Below are positions 44,983 to 57,610 of a stretch of 64,000 nt of DNA, piece after piece (positions within the stretch are counted from its first letter, which is position 1; each line of letters starts with the position of its first letter). Below the pieces are notes generated by a model. It searched no databases. It saw only the letters and a program-made list of their open reading frames with translations, and had not been told where the DNA came from. The DNA comes from Patagioenas fasciata (taxonomy: Eukaryota > Chordata > Aves > Columbiformes > Columbidae), in NCBI RefSeq assembly GCF_037038585.1, contig NC_092521.1, forward strand, positions 106,532,398 to 106,596,397, written 5' to 3'. Position numbers and translations under genes: made by a program.

Positions 44983-47768
44983 GTGAAATCAGTGTGCTCA
45001 GCTCATTCCCTGAAATGCCTGTACACCAATGCACACAGCATGGGAAATAAGCAGGGGGAGATAGAAACCTGTGTTTGGGCAGGAGATTATGACCTGGTGG
45101 CAATTACAGAGACATGGTGGGACAGCTCACATGACTGGAATGTGGTCACGGATGGCTATGTCCTTCTCAGGAAAGACAGGCCAGCCAGGCGTAGTGGTGG
45201 AGTTGCTCTTTAGGTGAGAGAGCAACTACAATATATTGAGTACTGTCCAGGCAGGGATGAGGGGTGAGTTGAGAGTGTATGGGTGAGAATTAAGGGGCAG
45301 GCTGGCAGGGATGATACTGTTGTAGGTGTCTATAATAGGCCACCAGATCAGGATGAGGAAGTTGATAAAACCTTCTACAATCAGCTGAGATCAGCTTCAC
45401 AGTCACAAGCCCTGGTTGTCGTGGGGGATTTTAACTTCCCTGATGTTTGCTGGAAGGACTACTCAGCCAGCCAGCCACAGTCTAGTAGGTTCCTCCAGTG
45501 CATTGACAATAATTTTCTGTTGCAAATGGTGGAGGAGCCGACTAGGAGAGGTGCACTGCTGGACCTCCTCCTTACTAACAAGGAGAGTCTGGTTGAAGCA
45601 GTAAGGGTTGAGGGCTGCCTTGGTTGCAGTGACCATGAAATGGTGGAGTTCAGGATCTTGGGTGGCAGGAACAGAATAGCAAGCAGAATTGCAACACTAA
45701 ACTTCAGCAGGGCAAACTTCGACCTTTTCAAGCAATTGCTAGGGGAAATCCCATGGGCAAGGCTGCTTGAAGGTAAAGGGGTCCAAGATAGAAGGTTAGT
45801 GTTCAGGGACTCTTTCTACCGGGCACAAGATCAGGGCATCCCGACATGTAGGAAGTCAAGGAAGGGAGCCAGGAGACCTGTGTGGTTAAACAGGGAGCTG
45901 CTGGGTAAGCTCAAGTGGAAGAGGAGAGTTTACAGATCATGGAAGGAGGGGCTGGCCATTTTCGGAGAATATAAGTCTGTTGTCAGAGGGTGTAGGGAGG
46001 CAACTAGGAAAGCTAAGGCCTCCTTAGAATTAAACCTGTTGAGAGGGGTCAAGGACAACAGAAAGAGCTTTTTCAAATATGTGGCAGATAAAACTAACAC
46101 CAGAGGCAAGCCCACTGGTGAACGAGGTGGGTGCCCTGGTGACAGAAGATACAGAGAAGGCAGAGTTACTGAACGGCTTCTTTGTCTCTGTCTACTCTGC
46201 CGGAGGCTGTCCTGAGGAGCCCTGTACCACTGAGGCCACAGAGGAAGTCAGGAAAATGGAGGAGTTTGCCTTGTTTGATGAGGACTGAGTTAGGGAGCAA
46301 TTAGGCAATCTGGACATCCATAAATCCATGGGTCCAGATGGGATGCACCTGCGGGTGCTGAAGGAGCTGGCTGAGGTCATTGCTGGACCCCTCTCCATCA
46401 TCTTTGCCAAGTCTTGGGAAATGGGAGAGGTGCCTGAGGACTGGAGGAAAGCAAATGTCACTCCAGTCTTCAAAAACGGCAAGAAGGAGGACCCGGGTAA
46501 CTATAGACTTGTCAGCCTCACCTCCATCCCTGGGAAACTGATGGAACAACTTATCCTTGGTGCCATCTCAAGGCATATCAAGGATAAGAGGGTCATTAGG
46601 GGCAGTCAACATGGCTTCACCAAGGGGAACTCGTACTTGATCAACCTCATTGACTTTTATAAGGACATAATGAGGTGGATAGATGATGGCAGGTCAGTGG
46701 ATGAGGTCTATGTTGACCTGAGTAAGGCATTTGACACAGTCTCCCACAGCATCCTTACAGCTAAACTGAGGGAGTGCAGTCTGGACAATCGGGTAGTGAG
46801 GTGTACTGCGAACTGGCTGAAGAGAAGAAGCCAGAGAGTTGTGATCAATGGGGCAGAGTCTAGTTGGACGCCTGTATCTAGTGGAGTGCCTCAAGGGTCA
46901 GTACTGGGGCCGGTATTATTCAGTATATTTATCAATGATTTAAATGAGGGAATAGAGTGTACTATCAGCAAGTTTGCTGATGACACCAAGCTGGGAGGAG
47001 TGGCTGACATGCCAGAAGGCTGTGCTGCCATCCAGCGAGACCTGGACAGGCTGGAGAGTTGGGCGGGGAAAAAATTAATGAAATATAACAAGGGAAAGTG
47101 TCGTGCATCTGGGTAGGAAAAACCCCAGCTTCCAGTATAAATTGGGGAATGACCTACTAGAGTGCAGTGTAGGGGAAAGGGACCTGGGGGTCCTGGTGGA
47201 CAACAGGATGACCATGAGCCAGCACTGGGCCCTTGTGGCCAGGAAGGCCAATGGCATCCTGGGCTGTATTAGAAGGGGGGTGTTCAGTAGATCGAGAGAG
47301 GTTCTCCTTCCCCTCTACTCTGCCCTGGTGAGACCCCATCTGGAATATTGTGTCCAGTTCTGGGCCCCTCAGTTCAAGAAGGACAGGGAACTGCTGGAGG
47401 GGGTCCAGCACAGGGCAACAAAGATGATTAAGGGAGTGGAGCATCTCCCTTATGAGGAAAGGCTGAGGGAGCTCGGTCTCTTTAGTTTGGAGAAGAGGAA
47501 ACTGAGGGGTGACCTTATTAATGTTTATAATATAAAGGGTGAGTGTCAGGAGGATGGAGCCAGGCTCTTCTCGGTGACAACAAATGATACGACAAGGGGT
47601 AATGGGTTCAAATTGGAACACAGGACGTTCCACTTAAATTTGAGAAGAAACTTCTTCTCAGTGAGGATGACAGAGCCCTGGAACAGGCTGCCCAGGAAGG
47701 TTGTGGAGTCTCCTTCTCTGGAGACATTCAAAACCCACCTGGACACATTCCTGCGTAACCTCATCTAG
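44983..47768 (+). pseudogene. CR1 ORF2 (endonuclease and reverse transcriptase), five lesions
   Basis: About 930 codons. Endonuclease: SLKCLYTNAHSMGNK, AITETWWDSSHDW (catalytic Glu), VVGDFNFPDVCW and GCSDHEMVEFRIL (catalytic Asp-His). Linker: [13 protein letters not shown]. Reverse transcriptase: [56 protein letters not shown] and intact [10 protein letters not shown]-terminal block: [20 protein letters not shown] to the stop at 47766-47768. Lesions: in-frame stops at 45211-45213, 45265-45267 and 46286-46288, and frame changes near 46110 and 47100. The family protein nicks DNA and copies CR1 RNA at the nick. Confidence 0.92.
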
Positions 47769-47850
47769 GTGTTCCTGCTCTGGCAGGGGGATTGGCCTAG
47801 ATGATCTCTTGAGGTCCCTTCCAATCCCTAACATTCTGTGATTCTGTGTA

Positions 47851-48216
47851 ATTATAACACAGGCACTGTTTCTTTTAATTCTTGGGCAAAGTGTTCACTT
47901 AGGCTGTCTCAAGCACATTTTAATCTGAGAGAGGAAAATTTAGTCCTTTAGTGTGACTAGATCAATAGGAGGCGTAGGTAAACAGTAAGATAGAAACTAT
48001 GGTCTAAACTCTAATTGTTAACTTAATTAGGGGGGAAAAAAGAAAAAAGAGGCAGCTCTCCCCTTGGAGGTGATTAATGCTTGATTGGTTTCATACTAAG
48101 AAAGCAAGGATAAATACTACATCATGACCCCATGATGTCCTCTCTTCCCTCAATCCCCAGCACCTTCTCTGCAGAGCCCAAGGACAATAATGGAGATTTT
48201 TACATTATGGAGAGTG
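47851..48216. other. No gene
   Basis: Short unique spacer between the CR1 tail and the next solo LTR. Confidence 0.55.
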
Positions 48217-48222
48217 CACAGA

Positions 48223-48673
48223 TGTGGAGAGTCTCTGGCTGTGTGCTGTGAACAAGCCAGGGCTTGATCCAGCTGTGCTACACGGAAGGATTTCCCTGAG
48301 ACACCAGAGACAAAAGGAAAGTAAACAGAAGCCGCTCTGCCCTCGACCCAGGCTGCAGGAGGGGCGTTGCCGCTGCGCATGAACAGTCTGTGAACAGTGC
48401 CCTGCAGCCAATCACCATAGTGGGGGGGGATGAGTGACTGTGAGTGTAACCAATTGTAGCCTGCACTTGCCGCATGGCCTTTTGGTATAGAGTATATAAG
48501 GCTTGGAAAAACGTGGTCTCGGGAACATTGATATTCAGTGTTGTTTAAGAGTTCATTAAAGAGTACGGATGGTAAATTCACATTGAATTAGACTCCTTAC
48601 TCTCGCCCGGCCCGCCCGTTCGATCAAAGAGCTTATGCCGGCGTCTGGATTCGTCGAATTTGCTACCGCCACA
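48223..48673 (+). mobile_element. Solo LTR, class II-like
   Basis: 451 bp, from TGTGGAGAGTCTCTGG to CTACCGCCACA, flanked by 6-bp duplications CACAGA at 48217-48222 and 48674-48679. Two CCAAT boxes lie at 48408-48412 and 48450-48454, a TATA box (TATATAAGG) at 48493 and an ATTAAA poly(A) signal at 48555-48560. The CpG-rich 3' part (48603-48670) would be U5. The order and 6-bp duplication fit an alpha/beta-like ERV. It differs from the LTRs at 4169 and 23424. Confidence 0.82.
48403..48500 (+). promoter_or_regulatory. LTR promoter: two CCAAT boxes and TATA
   Basis: CCAAT at 48408 and 48450 and TATATAAGG at 48493, with about 40-bp steps, followed 60 bp later by ATTAAA. This is a compact retroviral promoter layout. 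Confidence 0.65.
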
Positions 48674-48679
48674 CACAGA

Positions 48680-51600
48680 AGGATATCAAAGAACATTGCC
48701 CTCTTGCTGTACTGTGAACCAGGGTGACAGAGGCAGCCACAGAACTGTGGGCCTGCATGGCCATCTTGTTGACACTTCTAACGGCATTTTTCTAACTATC
48801 ATTTTCAAAGACTAACACTGGAAGAAAACACTGCTTAAAAATGCTGCATCTGAGTCTGTCACCTTCTGGCACGCCTACAGCCTGAGCCACCCCAGCCTGG
48901 CAGCATGGAGGGAATATCTTCACTGCCCACTGTTATTCATGGTCCCATCCTGGGCCAGTTTATTGTATAAGACTAAACATAGGGAGTAGTAAAATAGAAC
49001 ATACATACCAAAAGTAAAGTATCAAACGTGTTGCATTCATTCTGAATTCCTTGAGGCAAGTTGCTTCATTTACCTTATAGCATTTAGTAGTATATATAAT
49101 TACTGCAAGGCATAATAGGACTGATACACCATTTTCCTGGATTTTCATTGGTTATTTCCATTGGGCAGTGTAAGGCATAAGGAACGAGGCGTAGCTGTCT
49201 TTGGAAATTAATCACATGCTTTTTCTTTTAAAATTTATTTCAAGCTTATTATATTGAACCAAGTATGAAGACCAAATTAGTGAGAATTACTACATCTTTC
49301 TAGACAGGACCGGCATTTGAGCCAAATATCAACAGCTTATGTGGCTTAGTTTTTCTTGATTTATTTTCAGAGCAATCAATTTACTAATGCATTTTATTTT
49401 CTATTTGGTGAAGATCATGTGTCAGGCACCCGACCAAGGAGTATTCACCATACTGCAGATGTTCTCTAAGAGAGAAAGGACAAGGAGGAAATCAAGTCTA
49501 GGCTGTAGAAGGAGGTGAGCAGTGGCAATATTTCAGGTTCTGCATCTAGAGCTACATTTGGAAAACTATTAAATGGGTGCCAAGAAGCCAAGAACTGTCT
49601 CCAAACATGAAGATTCTTTTTTTCTTTCTTTTTTTTTTTTTTCTTTAAATTCCTACTCACAAAGAGTCTAAAGTCAGGAATATGAAAAGGAAGGTAACAA
49701 CACTGTTACCACAGCAGCCTCATCATTTTATATGCCCTTTGAGATGACACTCCCTGTTTGAGCCATGTCCTGTGTTTCAGTCTGGCTCTCTGTATCAGTT
49801 AAACCACCAGTCTGCAGCATGAACGTAACATGTACTAAAACTTGTGGTAGTAACCCAAGCAAAGCAAAGAATAAGCATGTGTAAGCCTCTCCAATGTTAT
49901 GTACTGCTGAAAATGCTTCCATTATAGGAAATTAAATATGAGATGCATATCCTATATGCATCTAATGCATCCTATATGCATATGAGAAAAGTTTTCCTTC
50001 TTAGCTTTTCCTGTATAGAATTAGAAACAGTTTCATGGATGAACATTCAGCTGCTCTAAGCAGCAATTTGACTTGGTGTAGGATGCTGTACAACTTGTTT
50101 CTGAGGAGCAAGAGCTCATGCACAGGCAGCAGTGCCCTGGAGGATGTGTCTTGTGTCTCCAAACCCATCTTCCACAGTTATGAGGAAAAGCATGCCAGCT
50201 GTTCTGGCTGCAGTTCAAGCCCACACCATGATAACATGCTGTCATACACCTCTCAGTCAACAAAACCAATATATCTCTCAGTGACACAGGAATAAACATA
50301 AAGGCATCTATAATTTATGGAATATTTAACATGAGATACTGTCAGATAGTGCAATCCTATTATATTTACCTGGAGTAAAGTCCTGGCTCTGCTCAAGTCA
50401 ACTGGGGTCTTTGTCACTGACTTCAGTGGAGTTATGACTCAATCCTCATAAGCCTTGTCCTTTCAAATCACTTGTGAAATTTACTCAGTGCAGAAAGCCA
50501 GTACTAGATGTAGACACCAGCTCATTTTTTAAAAGAAGTATTGAAATGGGGTTTGAGCTCTTCCCAAAACTCCTTTTGAAGAGAACAGTAGTTCTTATGA
50601 AGAGTACTTGTGGATCAGGCAGCTGGTCAGAGATTTCTGGAGGAAATGCCACTAAACACCTTGAAAGATGTAAATTATTTTGTAACTTTAATACTTCAAT
50701 ATCTGAAGGAAATTAAGAAATCTTTTAAAAACAACTCACCCAAATAAATTTGTAGGGGGGAGGTATCGGGGTGGGAGGAGGGTGGGAAACAACAACACAA
50801 ACCAAACACAACCACAAACCCAAAAAACACCTTATAAGAAATTTAAAGAGGCAGAAAAAGCGTTGTTTTGTATGTTTGTTTGTTTGTTTGTTTCTCTTGA
50901 TATATCCATATGTCTATCTTTCTGTGGTGTTAGTGCTTAATGAAAATGTCATTAACATATTTTCTTTGCTAAAAATTACACTTCAAGTCTTGATACTTGT
51001 CACAAGAAAACTATTTGACAAAGCTGGCACTTTTTAAAAATTTAATTTGAACAAATTTCTTTCAGAGATAAGACAGCCCTTTCCCTCTTGTGAAAGTTTT
51101 TTAAATACAGGGCCTTCCTGTGGGAAAAAATAAATGTTTTTCTGGTGAAAAATGAGTTATTTTGTCTACCCTAGGCCTGAACCTGAGGAAGAGCTTTCTA
51201 AATGAAACATGGGCAGTAATATCACTCCAGTGCCTGCCATAAAAGTGTTCAGGAAAATCACAGAAACTCGAACCATGGTGTTGTATGTAAGTTTATGGCT
51301 TAGCTAGGACATATGGAATAGGAACAGCTGAAGTCTTGGGAGAAAAGATTCTTCAACGATGAAGAATGAGCCTGTTGTTCCAGTACTGGGAATTATATGC
51401 TGCATGTTTGTTCCTTGGCTCTGCCAGAGACTTCCTGTGTGTTCTTGGAGAAGGTTCTCATTCATGTTGGGATTTGATCAACTTCTGCAAAATGGGAATA
51501 GTGACTATTCTTCTCTGCATCCCTTCCCCTATTTAATGTAGTTATTTTCCAGTCCATGAACCTAATTTACTTCATGCACACCCACATTCACATCCACAAT

Positions 51601-54600
51601 TCACATTCACAATCTTACTTGCTTCAATCCTCTAATTTAAAGAGTAGTCTGCAGAGAAACTATAACACTTTACATCTATTGACAGTCACAGACATGACTT
51701 AAGACTTCATATATTCTTTTTTTCTTTTCCTTAAAAAATACATTTTGATAAAACATGCATGATGAGATATGGTTATATTCCCTTATATTTCACTCCTGTT
51801 GGTTTTGGTTTAGAGCATACCTGTCATAAACTCTTAAAGAGATCTTTTACTTATTATTTAATGTGATTACTATTCCCATAGGTCTACACTTTGGCAGGGT
51901 GGAAGATTGTGTTTGGCAGCCTTACAGAGGGTTGGGGCAGAAGTAAAGGGGGTGTTCTTCTATGCGCTTCTGGAGAGCATTTCTGAGAGGGTTTAGTGAG
52001 AAACAGTTTGTCATTCATACTTTCTGCCAAGGTTGGCTAGGGGACCTTTTCTGAGCTTCCTTTCAGCATTGGAAACTTGTCTCTTGTCTCTCACCCAGGT
52101 CATCTCCTTCATACATCTGGCATTAAAATAATTTGCACTCTACTGGGAAGGCAGTATTTGGTGGGCTGGCAGGTCATTTCAAGTGATTTTACTCGCTACC
52201 CTAGGCAGGCTCTTTAAGTGAGTCTATTTTAGACAAAGGCCTTGCCAGTGTGTGAACTTCCAAACAGTGTAACTGCCTTTCCTAGCCCACAATTAGATTT
52301 TCTGAAACCAAGTCATCATCTACAACCAACATACAAGAGAGAGTATTTGCTGAATGGTTGTGCTACTCAGGCAGTGCCTACCTGAATTGAGAGCCTCTCT
52401 CATGCAAAAGCCCACATCAACAGGGGCAGCAGGGTGCCAGTGTGAGTGGGATTTCCAGACAAATGATTAGAGCTCCTCAAAATAAATAATCACCATGTTT
52501 GATGATAATGAACATTAAAGGTCGAGCCCCAGCCATACGTACTTTGCTTAATGAACAGCTTCAGCTTCAAGATTTTGCTTTGAAGCTATAACACACTTCA
52601 ACTTTCTATTTCATCTATACATGAGATGACCAGGAAGTGAATTTTTATTTTGGGTATCAATGTTTTGACTTTTCAAGTTGCTCTTAAACATTTCCTATTC
52701 TGTTCTCCTAAAGCATTTACAGACAGCTTTTGAACAGATCATTACAAGTATCATTTGGCTTATCTGTGAAGACAGAGAGAAAGGGGGCAGGTGTTTTTGA
52801 GAGGGCAATGGTAGGCCCATATACTGGAGGTATTTAAAAACAAAATGAAAAAATCTAATGCCTTCCTCTTTTCAACATCCCTTAGGCCCAAAGACAAGAT
52901 GATAAAAATATAAAATTTCACTTGAATAAAATCCCAGATTCAGTCAGAATTGTGCCTTTCAGTGGTTCCAACAGCAGTCTGTTTTATTTTTTCTGTTATA
53001 ATGTTTTGATTTCAAGAGTTTTTTGCTTTTTTTTTTTTTTTTTTTAAGAATGACTGAATAATAATAACTCTCCCTACACATTAGAAATATTTGGATTCAA
53101 ACAGACTGGAATTTTTACAACTCCAAAAACCAAGCAAAATATTGATTTGTTTCAATATGCAAGTGGTACAACAACATACGATCCTTCCTTCTTACATGCA
53201 TATAGAAGGCAACAGCTCTCCAGAAGAGACCTGCCACATTTCGTATGATGCTTTAAACTGCATACGGTATAGGATAAGACATTGTGCCATGCCCTCCTTT
53301 ATGAGACATTTTTTAGTCATGAGTTCCTTTTATTCTTCTTAGTCATAAAATACACAGAAAAGGCCAAGGGATTAATCTGAACCTAGCTCTTTGACGTATT
53401 AGGCTGTTCTGCTGAGCATTCAGCCCTCTCTTCAGTGTACAAGTCTGACTGTCTCCAGTGGAATTTATAAACAGCTCTAACACTGGTCAAAAGATTTATT
53501 CTTCCAGTTCATTTCTCTCTAAGTGGACAGACATGAACTCCAGCAATGGTACCTTGTATGGCATACAACCCTCTCTCCAAATGAGTATTTATCACTGATG
53601 ACTCATACTAAATGGCATCTCACAGCCTGAAATAGCTATTATGCATTATGAGGATGATCTTATTTAATAACTCACCAGGAACTTGTAGACTGCTACTAAT
53701 TCTACTAGATATAAAATAGACTGTGCAAGGATGCCAAATCATGAGAGCAGGCTGCTCAACAATCAGAGCAAGCCAAGGAACCTTTAGAAAGGGTTGCAGA
53801 TCATAATCTGTTTTGAAGCAAATTTGCTGAAATTTGTGCATACCAAAGGCTTTCCTTAGATATCTAATCTTGTACCCTGAGCCTGCTGAATGGCTAAAAT
53901 ACTTGTGAAAGCTGCTGAAGTCCCTTTAAGGATTTTAGCACTATTTCTGTTTTACTGTCTTGCCTTTGGTGTTTTTAAAGATTCTTCCCTTTTTTTTTTT
54001 AATTTTTTCTGACTATATGTTTGCTAAATGCAAAGTAAAGCCACTTAGAATATAAAGAAACCAAGCACTTATGGTGCTGAGGGGATTATTCCAAGCAACT
54101 TCTCCACTTTCATTCACAGATGGTTTAATCTTTTTGCTGTGAGTCATGTGCTGTCTCCTCTGTCTGGAAAGTGGAAAGTGGATGGTTCAGTAGTGATATT
54201 CAAAAAATATGTTTTTAGGCTAGAGGGGTATTTAACACACATGAAAGTTATGCTGCCTCATGGGGCCACTGAGAAGTACTGGGCAAGTGGGATTGCTTAC
54301 CATTTTGACAAGATCCTACATGTTATATCACAGTGTGTCTTCATACAGAGGATCACAGTCTCAACAAGATCTTGAGTAGCTTGTGAAGCTCCAGCTGTTA
54401 CACCCCTTATCCTTGTGCTGTGGCTGGCTGTAGCCAGGATAACTTCCCAGAGATTTCTTTCTGACTCTTTGTGTACTCATATTCCTTCTGAGCAGTAACT
54501 TGGAAAGAAAGAATACTGGTTTTAACTGACATTGCAAGAAGAAAATAAAAACAGATTAAATGCTTGAAGCAAACTGGCCCATTCATAATATCCAATGCTT

Positions 54601-54870
54601 CCAACTCTTTCTAATATTTAGACACAGATTCTTTAAAGTTAATAGTTTATTTTGGTAACTGATGAGTGGTCAAATGTATTCACTGTTGGCATAACTCTGC
54701 AGTTGTGGAAATCAGTAGTAAAAACTCCCATTGACTTAATCTGGACCACAGGTAGAGCAGTACTAAACGACTGTGAAAAAACTGTCTTGAAACTATTGTT
54801 AATGAAAAATAGATGAAAGCAGAGAAGTTTGAGTAAACATTTTTATTATAAGACCTTTATTGGCTTTGCT
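48680..54870. other. No gene
   Basis: Six kilobases of AT-rich unique DNA. Small items are a (GTTT)n run near 50873-50893, a 19-nt T run at 53027-53045 and a short palindromic ATGCAT-rich repeat at 49945-49986. I see no exons, LTRs or CR1 tails. Confidence 0.5.
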
Positions 54871-54874
54871 GCAC

Positions 54875-55053
54875 TGTTAGGGAAGTTTCTTATCCCTAGG
54901 TTTCCTGCAGCAGAGACTCAGGCATGGATTCCAAAAATTCTTCTAAAATAAATATTCCCAAGGTACAGTGTAGAGCAGCTCAAGCTGGTTGCCTCTTGAA
55001 GAGGAACCCTCAGCAGAAAAGAACTTGGAGAATTACCCTCACAATTCAAGCCC
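54875..55053 (-). mobile_element. 3' LTR remnant (terminal ~180 bp)
   Basis: TGTTAGGGAAG... matches 59898 onward of the 5' LTR (shared block CCTAGGTTTCCTGCAGCAGA). The match stops near 55053, where env sequence begins without a U3. This is a deletion joining env to the end of the LTR. Confidence 0.85.
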
Positions 55054-55490
55054 TTATTTGGTTTGATGTAGTGTTGCACACAGGAATCTGAGATGCCTTC
55101 TTATGGGTAGACCACATCCACATCCTACTTTAATTTCTTCTGTTGCTGTTCCCTGAAGTAAGGGAAACTTGCCATAAGCTTCATCTTTGTACCAGCTCCA
55201 CTCATTCTCTAGGTTTATTTTAGTTCCATGCATGACCATGGTGCAAAGATTTAAATTTTCCCTACTAGCGTGTGTTCCCATACTCCCACATAGTTAACAT
55301 GAGCTTGAGACCATGGCCACTCTAGGGTTCTTCTGTTCATGGAAACTATCCTCGCTTCAGTTTTCTTAATCATCCAGAATTGTCTTTGAGATAGGATGTA
55401 TGCAGGATCTGTCCTTATAATACTTAGCCATGCTGCAGCAGTCATCAAAATCAACAGAATCAAGAGTGATGAGATGTCCCACTTCATTTT
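55054..55490 (-). pseudogene. Env N-terminal remnant
   Basis: Starts MKWDISSLLILLILMTAAAW, a signal-peptide-like hydrophobic leader, and continues in two frames (55251-55487, then 55054-55281) with a cysteine-containing, surface-unit-like segment. It stops at the LTR junction. No transmembrane subunit, fusion peptide or furin site remains. The envelope call rests on position after integrase and the leader. Confidence 0.6.
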
Positions 55491-55599
55491 TTGTCATTGC
55501 AGAATTTTCTCAGGAAGTGGCCATTCATTAGCTGCTGAGACACTAATTACTTGTTTGGCATGAGAATGATGTATACAGTTTTCTTTTCCTAGAGCTTTA

Positions 55600-56640
55600 A
55601 CAGAAAAATGACAATAAGATAGTATATGGTCCTTCCCATTTAGGTTCCAATTTGGATTTCCATGAAAATCTCAATAAAAACTTCATCTCCAGGGTGTATA
55701 ACATGTATCTGTATTTCTGGTGGTGCTGACTGATACCACTGAGCATATTTTCCGTCATTTTTGAACTCCTCTTGGATATACAATACATACTGGGTTAACC
55801 ACTCATCTCTATCTAACAGGCTGGTCTTAGCTGAGATATAAGTTCCTGGCATAGCCAAATGTCTCCAAAAGAGAACTGCTGCTGGGGTTAGTCCTATGGG
55901 ACTTAGCTCCCATAGTGCTCCCACAGAGCTAAGTTCAATGCTTTTGGCTACTTTAATCCAGTGTGTGTGCACATTCCAGATCCTGTTCCTTTTAATGTCC
56001 TGTTCATTCTTTCTACCTGTCCTGAAGACTGTGGGTGATTGGGAGTATGCATGATACTCTCTATTTCAAGTGATTTATACAGCTGTTTGATTATGCTTGC
56101 TGCAAAAATGGGTACCCCTGTCTGACTCCATTGACTCTGGAACCCCATATCGGAGTATAACTTCTTTCAGCAAGGCTTTTATACCTCCTTCTGTGTCTGC
56201 TTCTCTTGTTGGAAAGGCTTTACCCACCTTGATAGCTGATCTACTACCACTAACAAATGCATGTATCTGTTCATAGCTGTTTTATCTGCATATCTCCTTG
56301 CAATCACTGAAAAGAAAATAGGCCCATGGGCATCTTCCTGACTCTCAGCTTGTTTGGGATTTGAGAACTTTTGGCAGGCTTGGCAGGTACTGGTGATTCT
56401 TTTTGCAGCAGCATAAACCCATGGTGCTGTCCGTACTCTCCATACTTGATCAGCTACAACCTCTGCTCTTCCTTGAGCTTTGTCATGAAACCACCTAGTC
56501 ACAGCAATGAAATATTTCTTTGGTAGTATCGCTTTTCTTCCAATTGTCCATATTCCATCATCCTCTTGTTTTGCTTTCTGCTTTTCCCATTGTCTCTTCC
56601 ATTGAACAGTCTTTGTCATACATGATTTTGGGGTCCATTA
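55600..56640 (-). pseudogene. Class I ERV integrase remnant
   Basis: Minus-strand blocks in order: zinc-binding C-X2-C in CQACQKFSN (56179-56619), core start with LLVVVDQLSRWV, a frame change, then SSGQVERMNRTLK carrying the catalytic glutamate (55948-56148), and the C-terminal domain with HPGDEVF and KWEGPYTILL (55597-55972). Lesions are several stops and at least two frame changes. Confidence 0.85.
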
Positions 56641-57610
56641 AGCTTGGCCATTCACTCTAGTTCTCCAATGAAATTGCTATCATACACTGTCTCAGTGGTT
56701 TTCTAGCTGCAGCCTTTGCATGTGCATTGGCTAAGGTGTTTCCTTTATTGATTTCCATACTGTCTTTCATATGAGCAGTGCAGTGCAGAAATTTCTTTTG
56801 GCAATTGGACTGATTCCAGTAAGTTGTATATTTCTTCTCTATTTGCTATCTTTTTCTACGATGATGTGAAAAACCCATGCTCTTACTGTAACATACCTGT
56901 TGCATAGCATACCCTGAAAGTCTACATATATGTTGACTCATTTCCCTTTTCCCAGATGTGCTGCACATATTAAGGCCACCAGCTCTGCTTCTTGTGTGCT
57001 CAGTCCCATCAGGAGTGGTTCAGCTTCAATTGCTTGTTCCTGGCTGACCACAGCATACCTGGACCATGGTTGTCCCTGTATGTAGTGGGATGAGCATCTA
57101 AAAGAGAGCTAAATCTGGGTTCTGCAAGGGAACATCAGTTAAATCAGTTCATGGTTTGCTGGAAGTGTGCATCACCTGATCACACTGATGGTATTCCTCT
57201 CCATCATCAGGAAAAGGTATTGGAGTATCTGGATTCAGGGTATTGTATCTCTTAAAGGTTACATTGTCTGCCATTAGGAGGATCAGTTCACATCAGTGTG
57301 CCCGTTGTGGAGACGCCACTTGAGTTGCATATTGTTTTAGCAGGGTCTCTACTTCATGTGAGACGTAAACTGTCAGAGGGTCCCAGAATAAGTGGACAGC
57401 TCTTTTCTAGTATTGCTTGTGCTGCCACTGATTTAATGCAGGCTGGTATTCCCACTGCAAACAGATCTAGTTCTGTGGAGTGCAACTGGTCTTTGGTGGG
57501 GTCCTAATTTCTGTGTTGTCACTCTACTGGCTATCCCCTTCTTTAATGTACTTACAAACTAAAGGGTTTTGTATAATCTGAGAATCCTAGGGGAGGGGCA
57601 GAGGCTAAGG
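56641..57610 (-). pseudogene. Class I ERV RNase H remnant
   Basis: Broken minus-strand RNase H: QEAELVAL around 56980, a degraded central region and KAAARKPLRQ-type sequence near 56700. Too many stops to follow all acidic residues. Confidence 0.6.

Larger units (their letters stand above)
43400..47850 (+). mobile_element. Best-preserved CR1 LINE, near full length
   Basis: A plus-strand CR1 with probable 5' UTR (about 43400-43776, approximate), ORF1 (43777-44880), ORF2 (44983-47768), and a 3' UTR ending in two ATTCTGTG units at 47832-47848. At about 4.45 kb it has the length of a complete element. ORF2 has three nonsense codons and two frameshifts by my reading, few enough that every domain can be followed. 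Confidence 0.92.
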
